A stretch of 64,000 bases of DNA from JBKHYJ01 sp046565505 (GCA_046565505.1 JBKHYJ010000022.1:310001-374000); one strand, 5' to 3'. Shown: positions 45,437 through 55,572, counted from the stretch's first letter. Made by a program: numbers and translations. Notes: generated from the letters alone by a model not told the origin.

Positions 45437-47322
45437 ATGAAGCGCCTATTCGCTTATATCGGGCCAGGGCAAGCTACCGCCTTTGGCCTGCTCCTGCTTT
45501 TCTCCTTGCTCTTCCCGGGCCAGTCCGTTCCGGCGCAAGACGCGAACGCGCTGCCTTACCAGCGGGGACGCAGTCACGATTATGACGTGCAACATTATCG
45601 CATTACATTGAGCTTCGACTGGGATAAGCGGTCAGTCGCGGGTGAAGTCACTATGACGTTTCGCCCCTTCAAGGCCGGATTGCAGGAAGTCGAGATTGAC
45701 GCCGGCGACATGACGATCCACTCGGTCAAACTCGCGTCGGGCACGCCCCTCAAGTTCCGCTATGAGGGCAAGGAAAAGCTATACGTCACCCTAGATCAGT
45801 CCTGCCCGGCGGGCCGTGACATTGCCTTAACCATCGCTTACACGGCGACCCCTACGAAGGGGCTGACGTTTATCACCCCGAGGCCCGCCGAGCCGAACCA
45901 GCCTTATCAAATATGGAGCGACGGGCAGCCCGAACGCAACCATTACTGATTCCCCTGTTACGATTACCCGAATGACTTCGCGACCAGTGAGTTGATCGCC
46001 ACTGTGGCGGATCGGTTCCGCGTCCTTTCCAATGGTAAGCTGTCGGGCGTACAGGCCGCGTCCGCCGGCTATAAGACCTGGCACTGGAAGATGGACGAGC
46101 CGTTCTCTAGCTATCTCATCTCCGTCGTCGTAGGCGAATTTGCTGAGGTGGTAGACCGCTACAAAGATACGCCGGTGCTCTCGTATGTCTATCCTGATCA
46201 GCTCGAACAGGCGCGGCTCTCTCTCTCCAACACGGCATCGATGGTCGCCTTCTTTTCGCGGGTCACCGGCACCGACTACCCATTCAGCAAGCATGCTCAA
46301 GCGACCGTCAGAGACTATCCCGGCGGGCTCGAAAATACGACCGCGACGATCCTCATGGACACTGTGGTTCACGACCGCCGCGCGCACCTGGACGTCTCCT
46401 CCGATTCGCTCGTCGCGCATGAGCTCGCGCATCAATGGTTCGGAGGGTTGCTGATCTGCCACGACTGGGGCGAGCTTTGGCTGAACGAAGGATTTGCCAC
46501 CTTCTTTGAAAACCTCTGGGCCGAGCACGACAAAGGCAAGGACGATTCTTTGTATGGAATGCTCAGCAATCATGAAAAATACTTCGAGGCATGGTCGCGG
46601 GGGAATCACCGGCCGATGGTGATCAACCGCTACTGGGATCCCGGCACGCTCTTTGACGCGCACGTCTATCAGCGCGGCGGGGCGGTGCTCAACATGCTGC
46701 GCATGGTTCTCGGCGACGAGGCTTTTTTCAACGCGATCCGGCACTATGTGAAAAAATACCGGGCGCAGGACGTCAAGACGGCGCAACTCATCACCGCCAT
46801 CGAAGAGGGCACAGGGCAAAACCTTGCGTGGTTCTTTGATGAGTGGGTTTACAAGATAGGCCACCCCGAATTCGAGATTACGGCGAATTATGACGAGGCC
46901 GCGAAATCGCTGAAGCTCACCGTCAAGCAGACGCAGAAGGCAGACGCGAACTCGCTTTTCCCACCGGCGGCCGTGTACGTCATGCCGGTCAATGTCGCCA
47001 TCACCACTGCATCGGGCGAGAAAGTACACCGCCTGTAGATCGACAAAGCCGAACAGGAGTTCTCCATCGCGACAGACTCGAAGCCGCTGATTATCAACTT
47101 TGACCGGGGCAATTACCTCATCAAGGAAGTGAAGTTTGACCGCATCAAGACATCCTCTTCGCGGCGCTTCAGGGGCTGATCTCGCTCGGCGATGTGCAAT
47201 CCATCCCGGCGCTCGAGGCCTTCGCCAACCTGCCAGGTCACGCGCCTTTCGTGAAACCGTTTGTGTCTGACGTCATCAAGAAGATCAGAGAGGCCAACCG
47301 GCGTTCAACTCAGGAGAATTAA
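45437..47322 (+). pseudogene. Secreted M1-family aminopeptidase with two nonsense codons and a 3' frameshift
   Basis: A signal peptide is followed by the M1 N-terminal beta domain (YDVQHYRITLSFDW). TGA at 45947-45949 replaces the invariant Trp of the WFPCYD motif (NHY-stop-FPCYDYPND). The catalytic domain is intact: GGLEN exopeptidase motif, HELAHQWFGG and NEGFA zinc ligands. TAG at 47036-47038 again sits at a Trp-like position (KVHRL-stop-IDKAEQEFS). Beyond 47150 the tail reads in another frame (LFAALQGLISLGDVQSIPAL) to TAA 47322. A functional enzyme would cleave N-terminal residues in the periplasm. Confidence 0.82.
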
Positions 47323-47370
47323 CGCCGCTAACCAACCAACCAACGACGTGAGCCGATGGAGATAACTATG

Positions 47371-48567
47371 CAAACAACCGTTATGCAAGCGGGGGAAGTG
47401 TCTCTCGCTAAATGGACAAAACAGATCAAACGCTCGGCGCTTCAGGAAATGCTCGCCGCCGCATCGCGTCCTGGCATTCTCTCATTCGCCCTCGGGTTGC
47501 CGGCCCCGGAATTCTTTCCGGCCGAGGCCTACGCGCAAGCCGCGGCTCAGGTGCTTGCCAACGAGCCGCGGGCCTTGCAGTACGGCCCGCCGCTTCAAGT
47601 GCCGAAAACTCATATCGTGCGACTGATGGCCGAGCGCGGCGTGCGCTGCAGCGAGTCGCAGGTCTTGCTGACGGCAGGGGCGCAGCAGGGGATGAACCTG
47701 CTGTCACGATTGCTGCTCGAACCCGGCGACCAGGTGATCATCGAGCAGAAGTGTTATCCGGGATTCCGGCAGGTGCTTGATCCGTTCGAGCCCGACATTC
47801 TGGCAGTGCCAACGGATATGGATACCGGCATGGACGTTCAGGCCGTCGAATCCCTGCTCGAACGCGGCGCGCAGCCCTCTTTAGTTTATGCGATCCCCGA
47901 AGGGCAGAATCCCCTCGCCGTCAGCATGAACGCGGTCAAACGCGAGCAACTGGTCGAGCTGGCGCGTCAATGGCAAGTGCCCATCATTGAGGACGACGCC
48001 TATGGATTCCTGAACTATAACAGAGAGGTCGCAAAGCCGATGCGTGCGCTCGGTGCGGATTGGGTCTTCTATGTCGGTTCGTTCTCTAAGATCATGGCTC
48101 CAGCGTTACGCGTCGGGTGGCTGGTGGTGCCCGAACAATTCATGGCGAAACTATCCATCGTCAAAGAGGCCAGCGACATCGACACGGCGACCTTCACGCA
48201 GCGAATCATCTCGGCGTATCTGGACACCGGGGAGTTGCCGGCGCATCTCGCCTTCTTGCGGAGCAAGTACCAACTCAGGCGCGATACGATGCTCGACGCG
48301 CTTGAGAAACATTTCCCGCGCGCGGCGCAGTGGAGAACGCCGGCCAGTGGCGTCTTCATCTGGGTCGAGTTGCCGGACGAGATCGACACCACGGAGTTGT
48401 TGAGACTCGCCATCGAGACGGCAAAAGTCGCCTTCATCCCGGGCAGCGCCTTCTGCGTAGGCGGAGGCAATCGGGAGATGAATAGCATGCGGCTCAATTT
48501 CTCTAACTGTAAGCCGGACGACATCACCGAGGGCATTCAACGACTGGCGCGAGTGATTCAGCGATGA
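47371..48567 (+). CDS. PLP-dependent class I/II aminotransferase (LysN/MocR-domain type)
   Basis: This intact enzyme of 398 residues has fold-type I motifs: YGPPLQVPKTHIVRLMAERG, AIPEGQNPLAVSM, IEDDAYGFL with the PLP Asp, and YVGSFSKIMAPALRVGW with Schiff-base Lys240. The substrate-carboxylate Arg lies in SMRLNFSN. It resembles 2-aminoadipate or valine-pyruvate-type transaminases and the enzymatic half of MocR regulators, without the DNA-binding part. ATG 47371 is preferred over the frame opening at 47356. It is 82 bases from the Ldh-type dehydrogenase start, so the pair may act on one amino- or keto-acid. The substrate is unknown. Confidence 0.85.
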   Translation, partial: QTTVMQAGEVSLAKWTKQIKRSALQEMLAAASRPGILSFALGLPAPEFFPAEAYAQAAAQVLANEPRALQYGPPLQVPKTHIVRLMAERGVRCSESQVLLTAGAQQGMNLLSRLLLEPGDQVIIEQKCYPGFRQVLDPFEPDILAVPTDMDTGMDVQAVESLLERGAQPSLVYAIPEGQNPLAVSMNAVKREQLVELARQWQVPIIEDDAYGFLNYNREVAKPMRALGADWVFYVGSFSKIMAPALRVGWLVVPEQFMAKLSIVKEASDIDTATFTQRIISAYLDTGELPAHLAFLRSKYQLRRDTMLDALEKHFPRAAQWRTPASGVFIWVELPDEIDTTELLRLAIETAKVAFIPGSAFCVGGGNREMNSMRLNFSNCKPDDITEGIQRLARVIQR

Positions 48568-48649
48568 GCTTTGTTATAAAGCGCCGGTGAGGATTCTGTT
48601 GACGTCGCGCCGCGCTGTCCGGCAGCGCGTAATCTGCGAACGAGGAGCT

Positions 48650-49774
48650 ATGGACAAGCAGGCGAATAACGGCACGCGGCAAGCTCTGCCGCTGCCAGCC
48701 GCAGACGCAACGCGGTATTCGGCGGATTCCTTACGCCGGTTCACCGCGGAAGTCTTCATGCGTTGCGGCGTCCCCGAAGACGATGCGAGACAGGCCGCCG
48801 ATGTGCTCTGCACGGCTGACGAGCGGGGCATCAGTTCGCACGGAGTCGCCCGGCTGAGATCGTATTGCGACATGATTCTGCTGGGGCGTATTAACCCCGA
48901 GGCCAGGCCCAGAGCGGTACGCGAATCGGCAAGCGTTGCCGTGATTGACGGAGACAATGGGCTTGGCCTTGTGGTCGCTCCGAAAGCCAACCGCCTCGCC
49001 ATCGAGAAAGCGCACGAAGCGGACACCACCTGGGTCAGCGTGTTTAACTCCAATCATTTTGGCATTGCCCGCTATTACGCCAGGGAAGGCGCGGCGAAAG
49101 ACCTGATCGGCTGGGCGGCGACGAACACGCCGGCCCTGGTTTCTCCCTTGTGGGGGATTGGCCGCCGGCTTGGAACCAATCCGCTGGCGGTTGCGATCCC
49201 TGCGCATTCGGAGCCGCCAGTCGTCATCGACCTGGCCACCAGCATGATCTCTCTCGGCATTGTCGAAAACGCCTTGCGCCGCCAGGAGTCGTTGCCGCCG
49301 GGCTGCATTGCGGATCCCCAAGGAGAACTGTCTACAGACCCCGCGCAAGTCTTAGCCGGCGGGTCTCTCTTGCCGGTCGGTGGCGACCGCGAGCATGGTG
49401 GGCATAAAGGCTATTGCCTGGCGGCGCTGATCGACATTCTGTGCGGCGTGTTGAGCGGTGCAAGCTGGGGGCCTTTTGTGCCCCCTTTCCCGCACCACTT
49501 AGCGTCCCCTGAGCGCCAGGTTGGCGAAGGCATCGGCCACCTGTTTGGGATGTTTCGCATCGGCGCTTTCATGGAGGTCGCCGAGTTCAAGCGGCGAGTC
49601 GCTGATTGGATACGCGTGATGCGAGCGACGCCGGCGCTTCCGGGAACGAAGGGCGTGCAGATACCCGGCGACCCTGAGCGCGCCGCCGCCGCCAGCGGCA
49701 TTCCTCTAGCAAAGCCGGTCGTCCAAGACCTCCGCCTGCTGGCGCAGCAGTTCCGAATGCGGTTCGAAGAATGA
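48650..49774 (+). CDS. Ldh/MalDH-family NAD(P)-dependent 2-hydroxyacid oxidoreductase
   Basis: This 374-residue protein belongs to the type-2 malate/L-lactate dehydrogenase family (AllD, ComC, YbiC), which is unrelated to classical Rossmann LDHs. Family marks are ERGISSHGVARL with the catalytic His, FNSNHFGIARYYA, GRRLGTNPLAVAIPA and GHKGYCLAALIDILCG. The start at 48650 follows a CGAGGAGC ribosome-binding sequence. It reduces 2-keto acids or Delta1-imino acids depending on the member. Pairing with an aminotransferase suggests amino-acid-derived substrate turnover. Its stop is 11 bases before the right ISAs1 remnant. Confidence 0.87.
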   Translation: MDKQANNGTRQALPLPAADATRYSADSLRRFTAEVFMRCGVPEDDARQAADVLCTADERGISSHGVARLRSYCDMILLGRINPEARPRAVRESASVAVIDGDNGLGLVVAPKANRLAIEKAHEADTTWVSVFNSNHFGIARYYAREGAAKDLIGWAATNTPALVSPLWGIGRRLGTNPLAVAIPAHSEPPVVIDLATSMISLGIVENALRRQESLPPGCIADPQGELSTDPAQVLAGGSLLPVGGDREHGGHKGYCLAALIDILCGVLSGASWGPFVPPFPHHLASPERQVGEGIGHLFGMFRIGAFMEVAEFKRRVADWIRVMRATPALPGTKGVQIPGDPERAAAASGIPLAKPVVQDLRLLAQQFRMRFEE

Positions 49775-49784
49775 GAATCAAAAG

Positions 49785-50028
49785 CGGGAGCACTGGCGCA
49801 TAGAGAACAAGTTACACTATGTCAGAGACGTGACGTTGAAGGAGGGTAAGTCGCAAGTGAGAAGCGGGAAAATCCCGCAGGCTATGGCGGCGTTGAGGAA
49901 TGCAGCAATCTCATTGATGAGAGTGAAAGGAGTGACAAACATAGTGGCAGCTTGTCAGATGTATGCGGCGCAGCCAGGTCTTGGGCTGTCAGCCCTCGGA
50001 ATTGATCTTCGAGAATGAATAGACCCTG
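49785..50028 (+). pseudogene. ISAs1-family transposase remnant, right copy
   Basis: Only the C-terminal 77 or so residues remain (REHWRIENKLHYVRDVTLKE to ALGIDLRE, stop at 50018), followed by GAATAGACCCTGG, as in the left copy at 34.4-35.0 kb. It is in the same direction as the left copy and about four-fifths identical by eye, so the two are relatives and not recent duplicates. It marks the right edge of the decayed island, 11 bases after the dehydrogenase stop. Confidence 0.85.
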
Positions 50029-50138
50029 GGCACAAACGCTGAATCCTAGCCCCGGGATGCTGATTGTGATAGCATGGGTTCGCCTCGATTCGTATCAGAT
50101 CCAGCGTGAACGACCGTGACGAGCGCCCAGAGACAGCG

Positions 50139-51119
50139 ATGACTGTTGAAGATTTTCGAATAGCATTTAGAAAAGAGATCAAAGACACCCTGGCCCGCAT
50201 CCGGCAGCGCTACAACGTCAGCGAGGATGATTTTGCGTGCGCCCTTCATTCGTCCGCCAAGAAATATTTACCCGACGTGATGGGTCAAGAGGGCGGCCCC
50301 GGCCGCACCGACCAAGCCCGCGAAGCCGCGCGAGAGTACTTCAACTCGCTCAATTGCGAGGACCTCTGTTTAGCCGTCGCCTGCGCGAAGGGTGACGAAT
50401 CCGCGTGGGAAGATTTCTACCGCGATTACCGCAGCTATATGGTCAACATCGCCCGCACTATGACGCACGACGCGGGCGCGGCCGAGCAGTTGGCCGACTC
50501 GACCTTCGCCGAACTATATGGCCTGCGGGAATCCGGCGGCGCGCGCGTGAGCAAATTCTCATTCTACTCGGGCAGGGGGTCGCTCAGGGGCTGGCTCCGC
50601 GCAGTCGTATTCCAGCTATCGGCCGACCACCACCGTCAGACGAGCCGACTGGTCCAGACCGAAGAACCCGAGGATATGGACAGGCTCGTGCTCGCCACAG
50701 ACACGGGGGAGCGGCACGCGGCCCCCGAGGTCTCCTTCGTGAACGAGCGCTACCGCGCGGCCATCGCCGACGCACTGCGGCGCGCGGTCGCCGAGCTGGA
50801 ATCCCGCGACCGGCTGCTGCTCGCTTACTACTACTACGACGAGATGACGCTGCGGGAGATCGGCCGGTTATTCGACGTGCATGAGGCGACCGTGAGCCGC
50901 TGGCTCACGAAGATACAGAAGCGCATACGCAAGCTGGTCGAGAAAGGGCTTGCGCGCGACCACCACTTCAACCGCCATGAGGTGAGCGAGGCCATAGAGC
51001 TTGCCGCGCAACAGATGGACGTCAACGTGCGCGAGTACCTGTTTGAGTCCGCGTCATCGGACCATGACCAGGACCGTGCCGCTAAAAGCGCGGGGGCGCT
51101 GTTGCTCCGGGATGATTGA
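50139..51119 (+). CDS. RNA polymerase sigma-70-family factor, ECF-like, with an N-terminal extension
   Basis: The protein is about 326 residues from ATG 50139 (GTG 50106 in frame is an alternative). An unrecognised helical N-terminus of about 90 residues comes before region 2 (DESAWEDFYRDYRSYMVNIA, AEQLADSTFAELYGL, SLRGWLRAVVFQLSADHHR). Region 4 is ELESRDRLLLAYYYYDEMTL with LREIGRLFDVHEATVSRWLT. A C-terminal extension of about 50 residues follows. It is longer than typical ECF factors. The zinc-finger anti-sigma gene lies 58 bases downstream. It probably responds to an envelope or stress signal. Confidence 0.85.
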   Translation: MTVEDFRIAFRKEIKDTLARIRQRYNVSEDDFACALHSSAKKYLPDVMGQEGGPGRTDQAREAAREYFNSLNCEDLCLAVACAKGDESAWEDFYRDYRSYMVNIARTMTHDAGAAEQLADSTFAELYGLRESGGARVSKFSFYSGRGSLRGWLRAVVFQLSADHHRQTSRLVQTEEPEDMDRLVLATDTGERHAAPEVSFVNERYRAAIADALRRAVAELESRDRLLLAYYYYDEMTLREIGRLFDVHEATVSRWLTKIQKRIRKLVEKGLARDHHFNRHEVSEAIELAAQQMDVNVREYLFESASSDHDQDRAAKSAGALLLRDD

Positions 51120-51177
51120 AAAAACTACGCAAGCGGGCCGCGTTGGAACATTCTTATGTAGGAGAAGACCCTGAAGG

Positions 51178-52473
51178 ATGAAGATGTTTCGCAAAACAGA
51201 AGATGGGGCGATTGATAACCTGCTCCGCGCCCAGGCGGGGCGGGCGGGCCGGCCTCCCGCGCCCTGCCAGGAGTTTGATCCCGACCTCGCGAACGCTTAC
51301 GTCGAGCATAGCTTGCCTGTGAGAGCGCGCGCGCATTACGAGCAACACCTATCGCTGTGCGCTCCATGCAGAAAGAGCGTCGTCGCGCTCGCGCGCATGG
51401 CCGAGGCCGAAGGGGCCTTCGCCGAAAAATCTCGCGCGGCGAGCCTGCCACGCGAGCCGCGCTGGAAAGCGTTGCTGGGCGCGATGTCGAGACCGCAATG
51501 GGCGATGGCCACGGCCGCGGTCGTCATCCTCGTTATAAGCGTCCCGCTGGTTCTATCGAGAAAGGGCGCGGGAGTTAATCAACCCCCGGAGCAAGCCAAA
51601 CTGGATCAGCCTTCTCCGAGCGCCGCCGCACCTGCCGAATACAAAGCCTCGCAGGATAATCCCGGCGGCCGGCCGGTCGATGGCGGCCGCGCCCAGGCCG
51701 AACCGCCCCAGCAGGTCGCCTCGTCCCAACAGGATAGGAATGCGCCGAGACCGGCCCGCCCGGCGGAAGATTCGGGCGATGGGGCCGCACAGCCTTCCGC
51801 TGAAACGGCCGGAGGCGTAGCCGGGGGAGCTATGGCTCGGTCGGAGCCGCCGCAAACTCAGCCGGTCGAGGCTAAGCCTGTAAGTCAAGGTGCCGATCAG
51901 CCACCGGCGAAGGATATTGGTCAGGTGCCGGTCCCCGCTCAGGATGCGGCCGCCCCTCCGCCTCAACAGGCCGCGGCGGAAGAGAAACTGGCTAAGATAG
52001 ACTCCGATAAGGCAAAGTCAGTAGCCGAACAGGGCAAGGAAAAAGTAGAGGTCAGCGTGCTCCAGCCCGGAAGGCCGGATGGCGAATCGCGCGCCGGTAG
52101 AGACGCCGTCGTCAGGCCGGGCGAGATAACGCCGCCGCCCGCGCCTTCGACCGGGTCCAGGGGGCGCAACGCCATGACATCGCCGCCCGGCGGGATTAAT
52201 AGCCGGCTGACGGACCCCGCGCGCAACAGGGGCAGGGGCGGCGAGCGTAAGATCAACGGCAAGAAGTTCTGGCTCAAAGACGGGACGTGGGTTGATAAGG
52301 ATTACAACCCTGATAAAGATATGCCCGTCGTCACTTTTGTTCGTGACAGCGACGTTTATAAAGAACATCTCGCGAAGCGCCAGGGCTTGAAATCATACTT
52401 GAACGGGTTCGATGACAACGAGCGTGTCATCCTCATCTATAAGGGCACGGTCTACATGATCGTCCCGCAATAA
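51178..52473 (+). CDS. Zinc-finger anti-sigma-type membrane protein with a long Pro/Ala-rich periplasmic region
   Basis: This 431-residue protein has an N-terminal zf-HC2-like motif HYEQHLSLCAPCRKSV (HxxxCxxC type), the anti-sigma zinc domain, and a transmembrane helix at about 105-125 (WAMATAAVVILVISVPLVL). About 220 residues of Pro/Ala/Gln-rich linker follow. A C-terminal domain (about 350-431: KKFWLKDGTWVDKDYNPDKD, ERVILIYKGTVYMIV) could sense the envelope. It is encoded directly after a sigma-factor gene. A GC hairpin after the stop is a probable terminator. Confidence 0.82.
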   Translation: MKMFRKTEDGAIDNLLRAQAGRAGRPPAPCQEFDPDLANAYVEHSLPVRARAHYEQHLSLCAPCRKSVVALARMAEAEGAFAEKSRAASLPREPRWKALLGAMSRPQWAMATAAVVILVISVPLVLSRKGAGVNQPPEQAKLDQPSPSAAAPAEYKASQDNPGGRPVDGGRAQAEPPQQVASSQQDRNAPRPARPAEDSGDGAAQPSAETAGGVAGGAMARSEPPQTQPVEAKPVSQGADQPPAKDIGQVPVPAQDAAAPPPQQAAAEEKLAKIDSDKAKSVAEQGKEKVEVSVLQPGRPDGESRAGRDAVVRPGEITPPPAPSTGSRGRNAMTSPPGGINSRLTDPARNRGRGGERKINGKKFWLKDGTWVDKDYNPDKDMPVVTFVRDSDVYKEHLAKRQGLKSYLNGFDDNERVILIYKGTVYMIVPQ

Positions 52474-52506
52474 GCAAGCGAGTAATCAATTAATCAAAGG
52501 TAAAGC

Positions 52507-52538
52507 GCCCGGCGCAAAGCGACTATCTTGCGCCGGGC
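52507..52538 (+). terminator. Hairpin after the sigma/anti-sigma operon
   Basis: GCCCGGCGCAA at 52507-52517 pairs perfectly with TTGCGCCGGGC at 52528-52538 across a 10-nt loop, 33 bases after the anti-sigma stop codon. No U tract follows, so termination may need Rho or be inefficient. Position supports a terminator role. Confidence 0.6.
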
Positions 52539-52569
52539 CGCGCGAGCTGCCTTCGATTCCGGGGGGGCG

Positions 52570-52743
52570 CTATTCAGGTGAGATGGCCGAATCGACGAAG
52601 TGAGCGACGCCATTTGAAGCCTCGGCGTCGGACCCGACGGTACGCGCCTCGCCTGCCATTACCCCGTGATTGCTCGCGTTAATCCTGGTCGCAGAGCATT
52701 CGACGGACCTGTCATCCTCATTTCTACTACTCGCCTTGAGCAT
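52570..52743 (-). CDS. Possible 57-residue small protein
   Basis: The frame runs from ATG 52743 to TAG 52572-52570 on the minus strand, beginning MLKASSRNEDDRSVE. A good ribosome-binding site (AGGTG, about 9 bases upstream) is present. It is hydrophilic and mildly acidic with one cysteine, and has no signal peptide or membrane segment. I recognise no family. It occupies the otherwise empty 420-nt gap between the anti-sigma gene and the GNAT/acyl-CoA synthetase gene. It may be chance. Confidence 0.4.
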   Translation of the reverse strand: MLKASSRNEDDRSVECSATRINASNHGVMAGEARTVGSDAEASNGVAHFVDSAISPE

Positions 52744-52893
52744 TGATTTTCACCTGCCGGTTGCTACCATGCCATTGGATAAGTTAGAGCAAAATTTAAT
52801 GACGAGCGCCATATGAGAAACGCGCAAGCCGGTTAACCGAAGCAGCATACGACCGGCGTTTCGTTTCCATCGACGGAAGAAAGCTGAATAGAG

Positions 52894-55572
52894 ATGAACA
52901 GCTACCCGGCTCGCTACGAGTCCGACATATTATTGCGCGACGGCTCGACCTTGCGCCTGAGGCCGATCAGGCAGGACGACGTGCCGGCCCTGATCGATTT
53001 TCACAAGAGGCTCTCGCCCCGCAGCGTCTATTTCAGGTACTTCAGCCCGCTGCCGGAGCTGGGCGAGCAGCGCGCCATCTCCATCACGACGGTCGATTAT
53101 CATAATAACTTCGGGTTAATAGGCGAGCTGGCCGGGCGGCTCGTCGCGTTCGCCAGTTACTACCGCGGCCGCGAGGCGCACGACCGCGCGGAGGTCGCTT
53201 TCGTCACCGAAGACGCGCTGCAAGGGCGCGGCATCGCCACGCGGATGCTTGAGCGGTTAGCCGAAATCGCCCGAGATAATGGGATCTCTACTTTTGAAGC
53301 TTACGTGCTGGGCGACAACCGCAAGATGATGGACGTGTTCATAAGCACGGGCTTCGTAGTAGAGCGCAGGCTGGACGGCGGAATCTTCCATGTCACTTTC
53401 CCTATTACCCCCACGCCCGAGTCCGAAGAGAAATCCGCCATGCGGTCGCATGCGGCTGCCACGGCTTCTATGAAAGTTTTCTTCGAGCCGCGGTCCGTCG
53501 CGGTCGTCGGCGCCGGCCGCCGCCGCGGCAACATAGGCGCTGAGCTGCTCCGCAATCTCGTGCAGGCGGGCTTTAATGGCGTAGTCTACCCGGTCAACCG
53601 GCGCGCCCGCGTAGTGGGATCGTTTCGCGCCTACCCGCGAATCATAGACGTGCCGGACGAGGTCGATCTCGCCATCGTGGTCGTCCCCGCCGCGGAGGTC
53701 GAGGCCGTGGTCGATGACTGCATCGCTAAAGGCGTGCGCGGCATCATCGTCATCAGCGCGGGGTTCGCCGAGACGGGCGCCGAAGGTCGCGCGCGGGAAC
53801 AAGCCATACTCGAAAAGGTGAGGGCGGCCGGCGTGCGCATGATCGGGCCGAACTGCATGGGCGTCATCAACACTGACCCCGCCTTCGCGCTCAACGCGAC
53901 CTTCTCGCCCGTCTACCCGCCCGCGGGTGGGGTGGCTATGTCGACTCAGAGCGGGGCGCTAGGACTTGCGATTCTTGATCACGCGCGCCGCCTCAACCTT
54001 GGCATCTCGACTTTCGTTTCGGTCGGCAATAAGGCGGACGTGTCTAGCAACGACCTCGTGCAATACTGGGCCGAAGACCCCCGCACGGACGTGATTTTGC
54101 TCTACCTGGAAAGCTTCGGCAATCCGCGGAATTTCGGCCGGATAGCGAAACGCATAGCGCGCAATAAACCTATCGTCGCGGTGAAGTCGGGCCGGTCGCG
54201 TGCGGGCGAGCGCGCCGCTTCATCGCACACCGGCGCGCTCGCGTCTACGGACGCGGTGGCGGGCGCCTTGTTCCGGCAGGCCGGCATCATCCGCACGGAT
54301 ACGCTCGAAGAATTATTCGACGTGGCGAACTTGCTCGCGCACCAGCCCGTGCCGGCGGGCCGCCGCGTGGCCATTTTGACTAACGCGGGCGGGCCGGGAA
54401 TTCTCGCCGCCGACGCATGCGAGTCGCGGGGGCTTGAGCTTCCGACGCTGGGCGACTCCACTGTTCAAGGGCTGAGGTCCTTCCTGCCGCCGACCGCTAG
54501 CGTTGCGAACCCCGTAAGCATGATCGCCTGCTCCACGCCCGAGCATTTTCAGAGGGCCACGCACCTGCTGCTGGCCGACGAGAATGTAGATTCGCTCATA
54601 GTGATATTCACCCCGCCGCTCGTCACGGACCCGGAGGCGGTGGCCGCGGCCATAGTCGAAGCGGCAAAGGGCGCCCGTGAGAAACCTGTCCTGGCAAATT
54701 TCTTGAGCGCGAAGGGCGCGCCGGAGATTCTTTCCAACATACCGAGCTACGCCTTCCCCGAGGCCGCGGCCTCGGCCCTGGCGAAACTGACTGCGTACGC
54801 GGAGTGGCGCCGCCGCCCCGCCGGGGCCGTGCCCGTGTTCACAGACATTCAGACGGACGAGGCGCGCGCAGTCGTCGAGCGTGCGCTCGCGCGCGGGGGC
54901 GGGTGGCTCAGCCCGGCCGAAGTGCATGACCTCTTCGCGGCCGTCAAAATCCCGGTGGCGAAGACGCTTTTCGTTTCAAACGCCGACGAAGCCGTGAAGG
55001 CGGCGGCGGGCATAGGCTTTCCCGTCGCGCTCAAAGCCGCGGGGCCGACTATTCTTCATAAGATGAAGGCGGGCGGGGTGGCGCTCGGGTTGAGCCACGC
55101 GGGCGCGGTTCGGAAGGCTTATGCCGATATGGCCGGCAGGCTGGGGGCTGACCTTACGGGCGCGCTGGTTCAAGAGATGATCCCTGACGGCGTCGAAGTG
55201 GTGGTCGGGTCTACGCTCGACCCGACCTTCGGCCCGCTCGTACTGTATGGCGGGGGCGGCATACTCGTAGAGTTATTGAATGACGTGGCCTTTCGCATAA
55301 ACCCTCTAACGGACGTGGACGTTCAAGACATGATTAATGAAGTGAAAGGCACGGCGCTGCTCAGGGGCTATCACGGAGCGCCCGCCGGGGATGAAACGGC
55401 GCTCGCCGAGATCATTTCGCGCGTGTCTGCCCTGATAGAGATGTGCCCGCAGATCCATGAGATGGACGCGAATCCCGTCAGAGTTCTACAGCGGGGCGCG
55501 GTCGTCGTCGACGCCAGGGTCCGGGTGAATCGCCTGCCCGAATCGAAGCCCACCCGCCGCATAGCTTATTAA
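52894..55572 (+). CDS. GNAT acetyltransferase fused to an ADP-forming acyl-CoA synthetase (Pat-like)
   Basis: This 892-residue protein has an N-terminal GNAT domain (about 1-165: RPIRQDDVPALIDFH, ALQGRGIATRMLERL). A CoA-binding Rossmann domain follows (FFEPRSVAVVGAGRRRGNIG), then ligase domains with SSHTGALAS (His445) and a C-terminal ATP-grasp (PVALKAAGPTILHKMKAGGV, LYGGGGILVELLNDVAFRIN). Related proteins either make acyl-CoA with ATP or, as in Pat/PatZ, acetylate lysines of metabolic enzymes such as acetyl-CoA synthetase. E. coli PatZ has GNAT at the C-terminus, so the order here is reversed. Regulatory acetylation is the likelier role. Confidence 0.9.
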   Translation: MNSYPARYESDILLRDGSTLRLRPIRQDDVPALIDFHKRLSPRSVYFRYFSPLPELGEQRAISITTVDYHNNFGLIGELAGRLVAFASYYRGREAHDRAEVAFVTEDALQGRGIATRMLERLAEIARDNGISTFEAYVLGDNRKMMDVFISTGFVVERRLDGGIFHVTFPITPTPESEEKSAMRSHAAATASMKVFFEPRSVAVVGAGRRRGNIGAELLRNLVQAGFNGVVYPVNRRARVVGSFRAYPRIIDVPDEVDLAIVVVPAAEVEAVVDDCIAKGVRGIIVISAGFAETGAEGRAREQAILEKVRAAGVRMIGPNCMGVINTDPAFALNATFSPVYPPAGGVAMSTQSGALGLAILDHARRLNLGISTFVSVGNKADVSSNDLVQYWAEDPRTDVILLYLESFGNPRNFGRIAKRIARNKPIVAVKSGRSRAGERAASSHTGALASTDAVAGALFRQAGIIRTDTLEELFDVANLLAHQPVPAGRRVAILTNAGGPGILAADACESRGLELPTLGDSTVQGLRSFLPPTASVANPVSMIACSTPEHFQRATHLLLADENVDSLIVIFTPPLVTDPEAVAAAIVEAAKGAREKPVLANFLSAKGAPEILSNIPSYAFPEAAASALAKLTAYAEWRRRPAGAVPVFTDIQTDEARAVVERALARGGGWLSPAEVHDLFAAVKIPVAKTLFVSNADEAVKAAAGIGFPVALKAAGPTILHKMKAGGVALGLSHAGAVRKAYADMAGRLGADLTGALVQEMIPDGVEVVVGSTLDPTFGPLVLYGGGGILVELLNDVAFRINPLTDVDVQDMINEVKGTALLRGYHGAPAGDETALAEIISRVSALIEMCPQIHEMDANPVRVLQRGAVVVDARVRVNRLPESKPTRRIAY

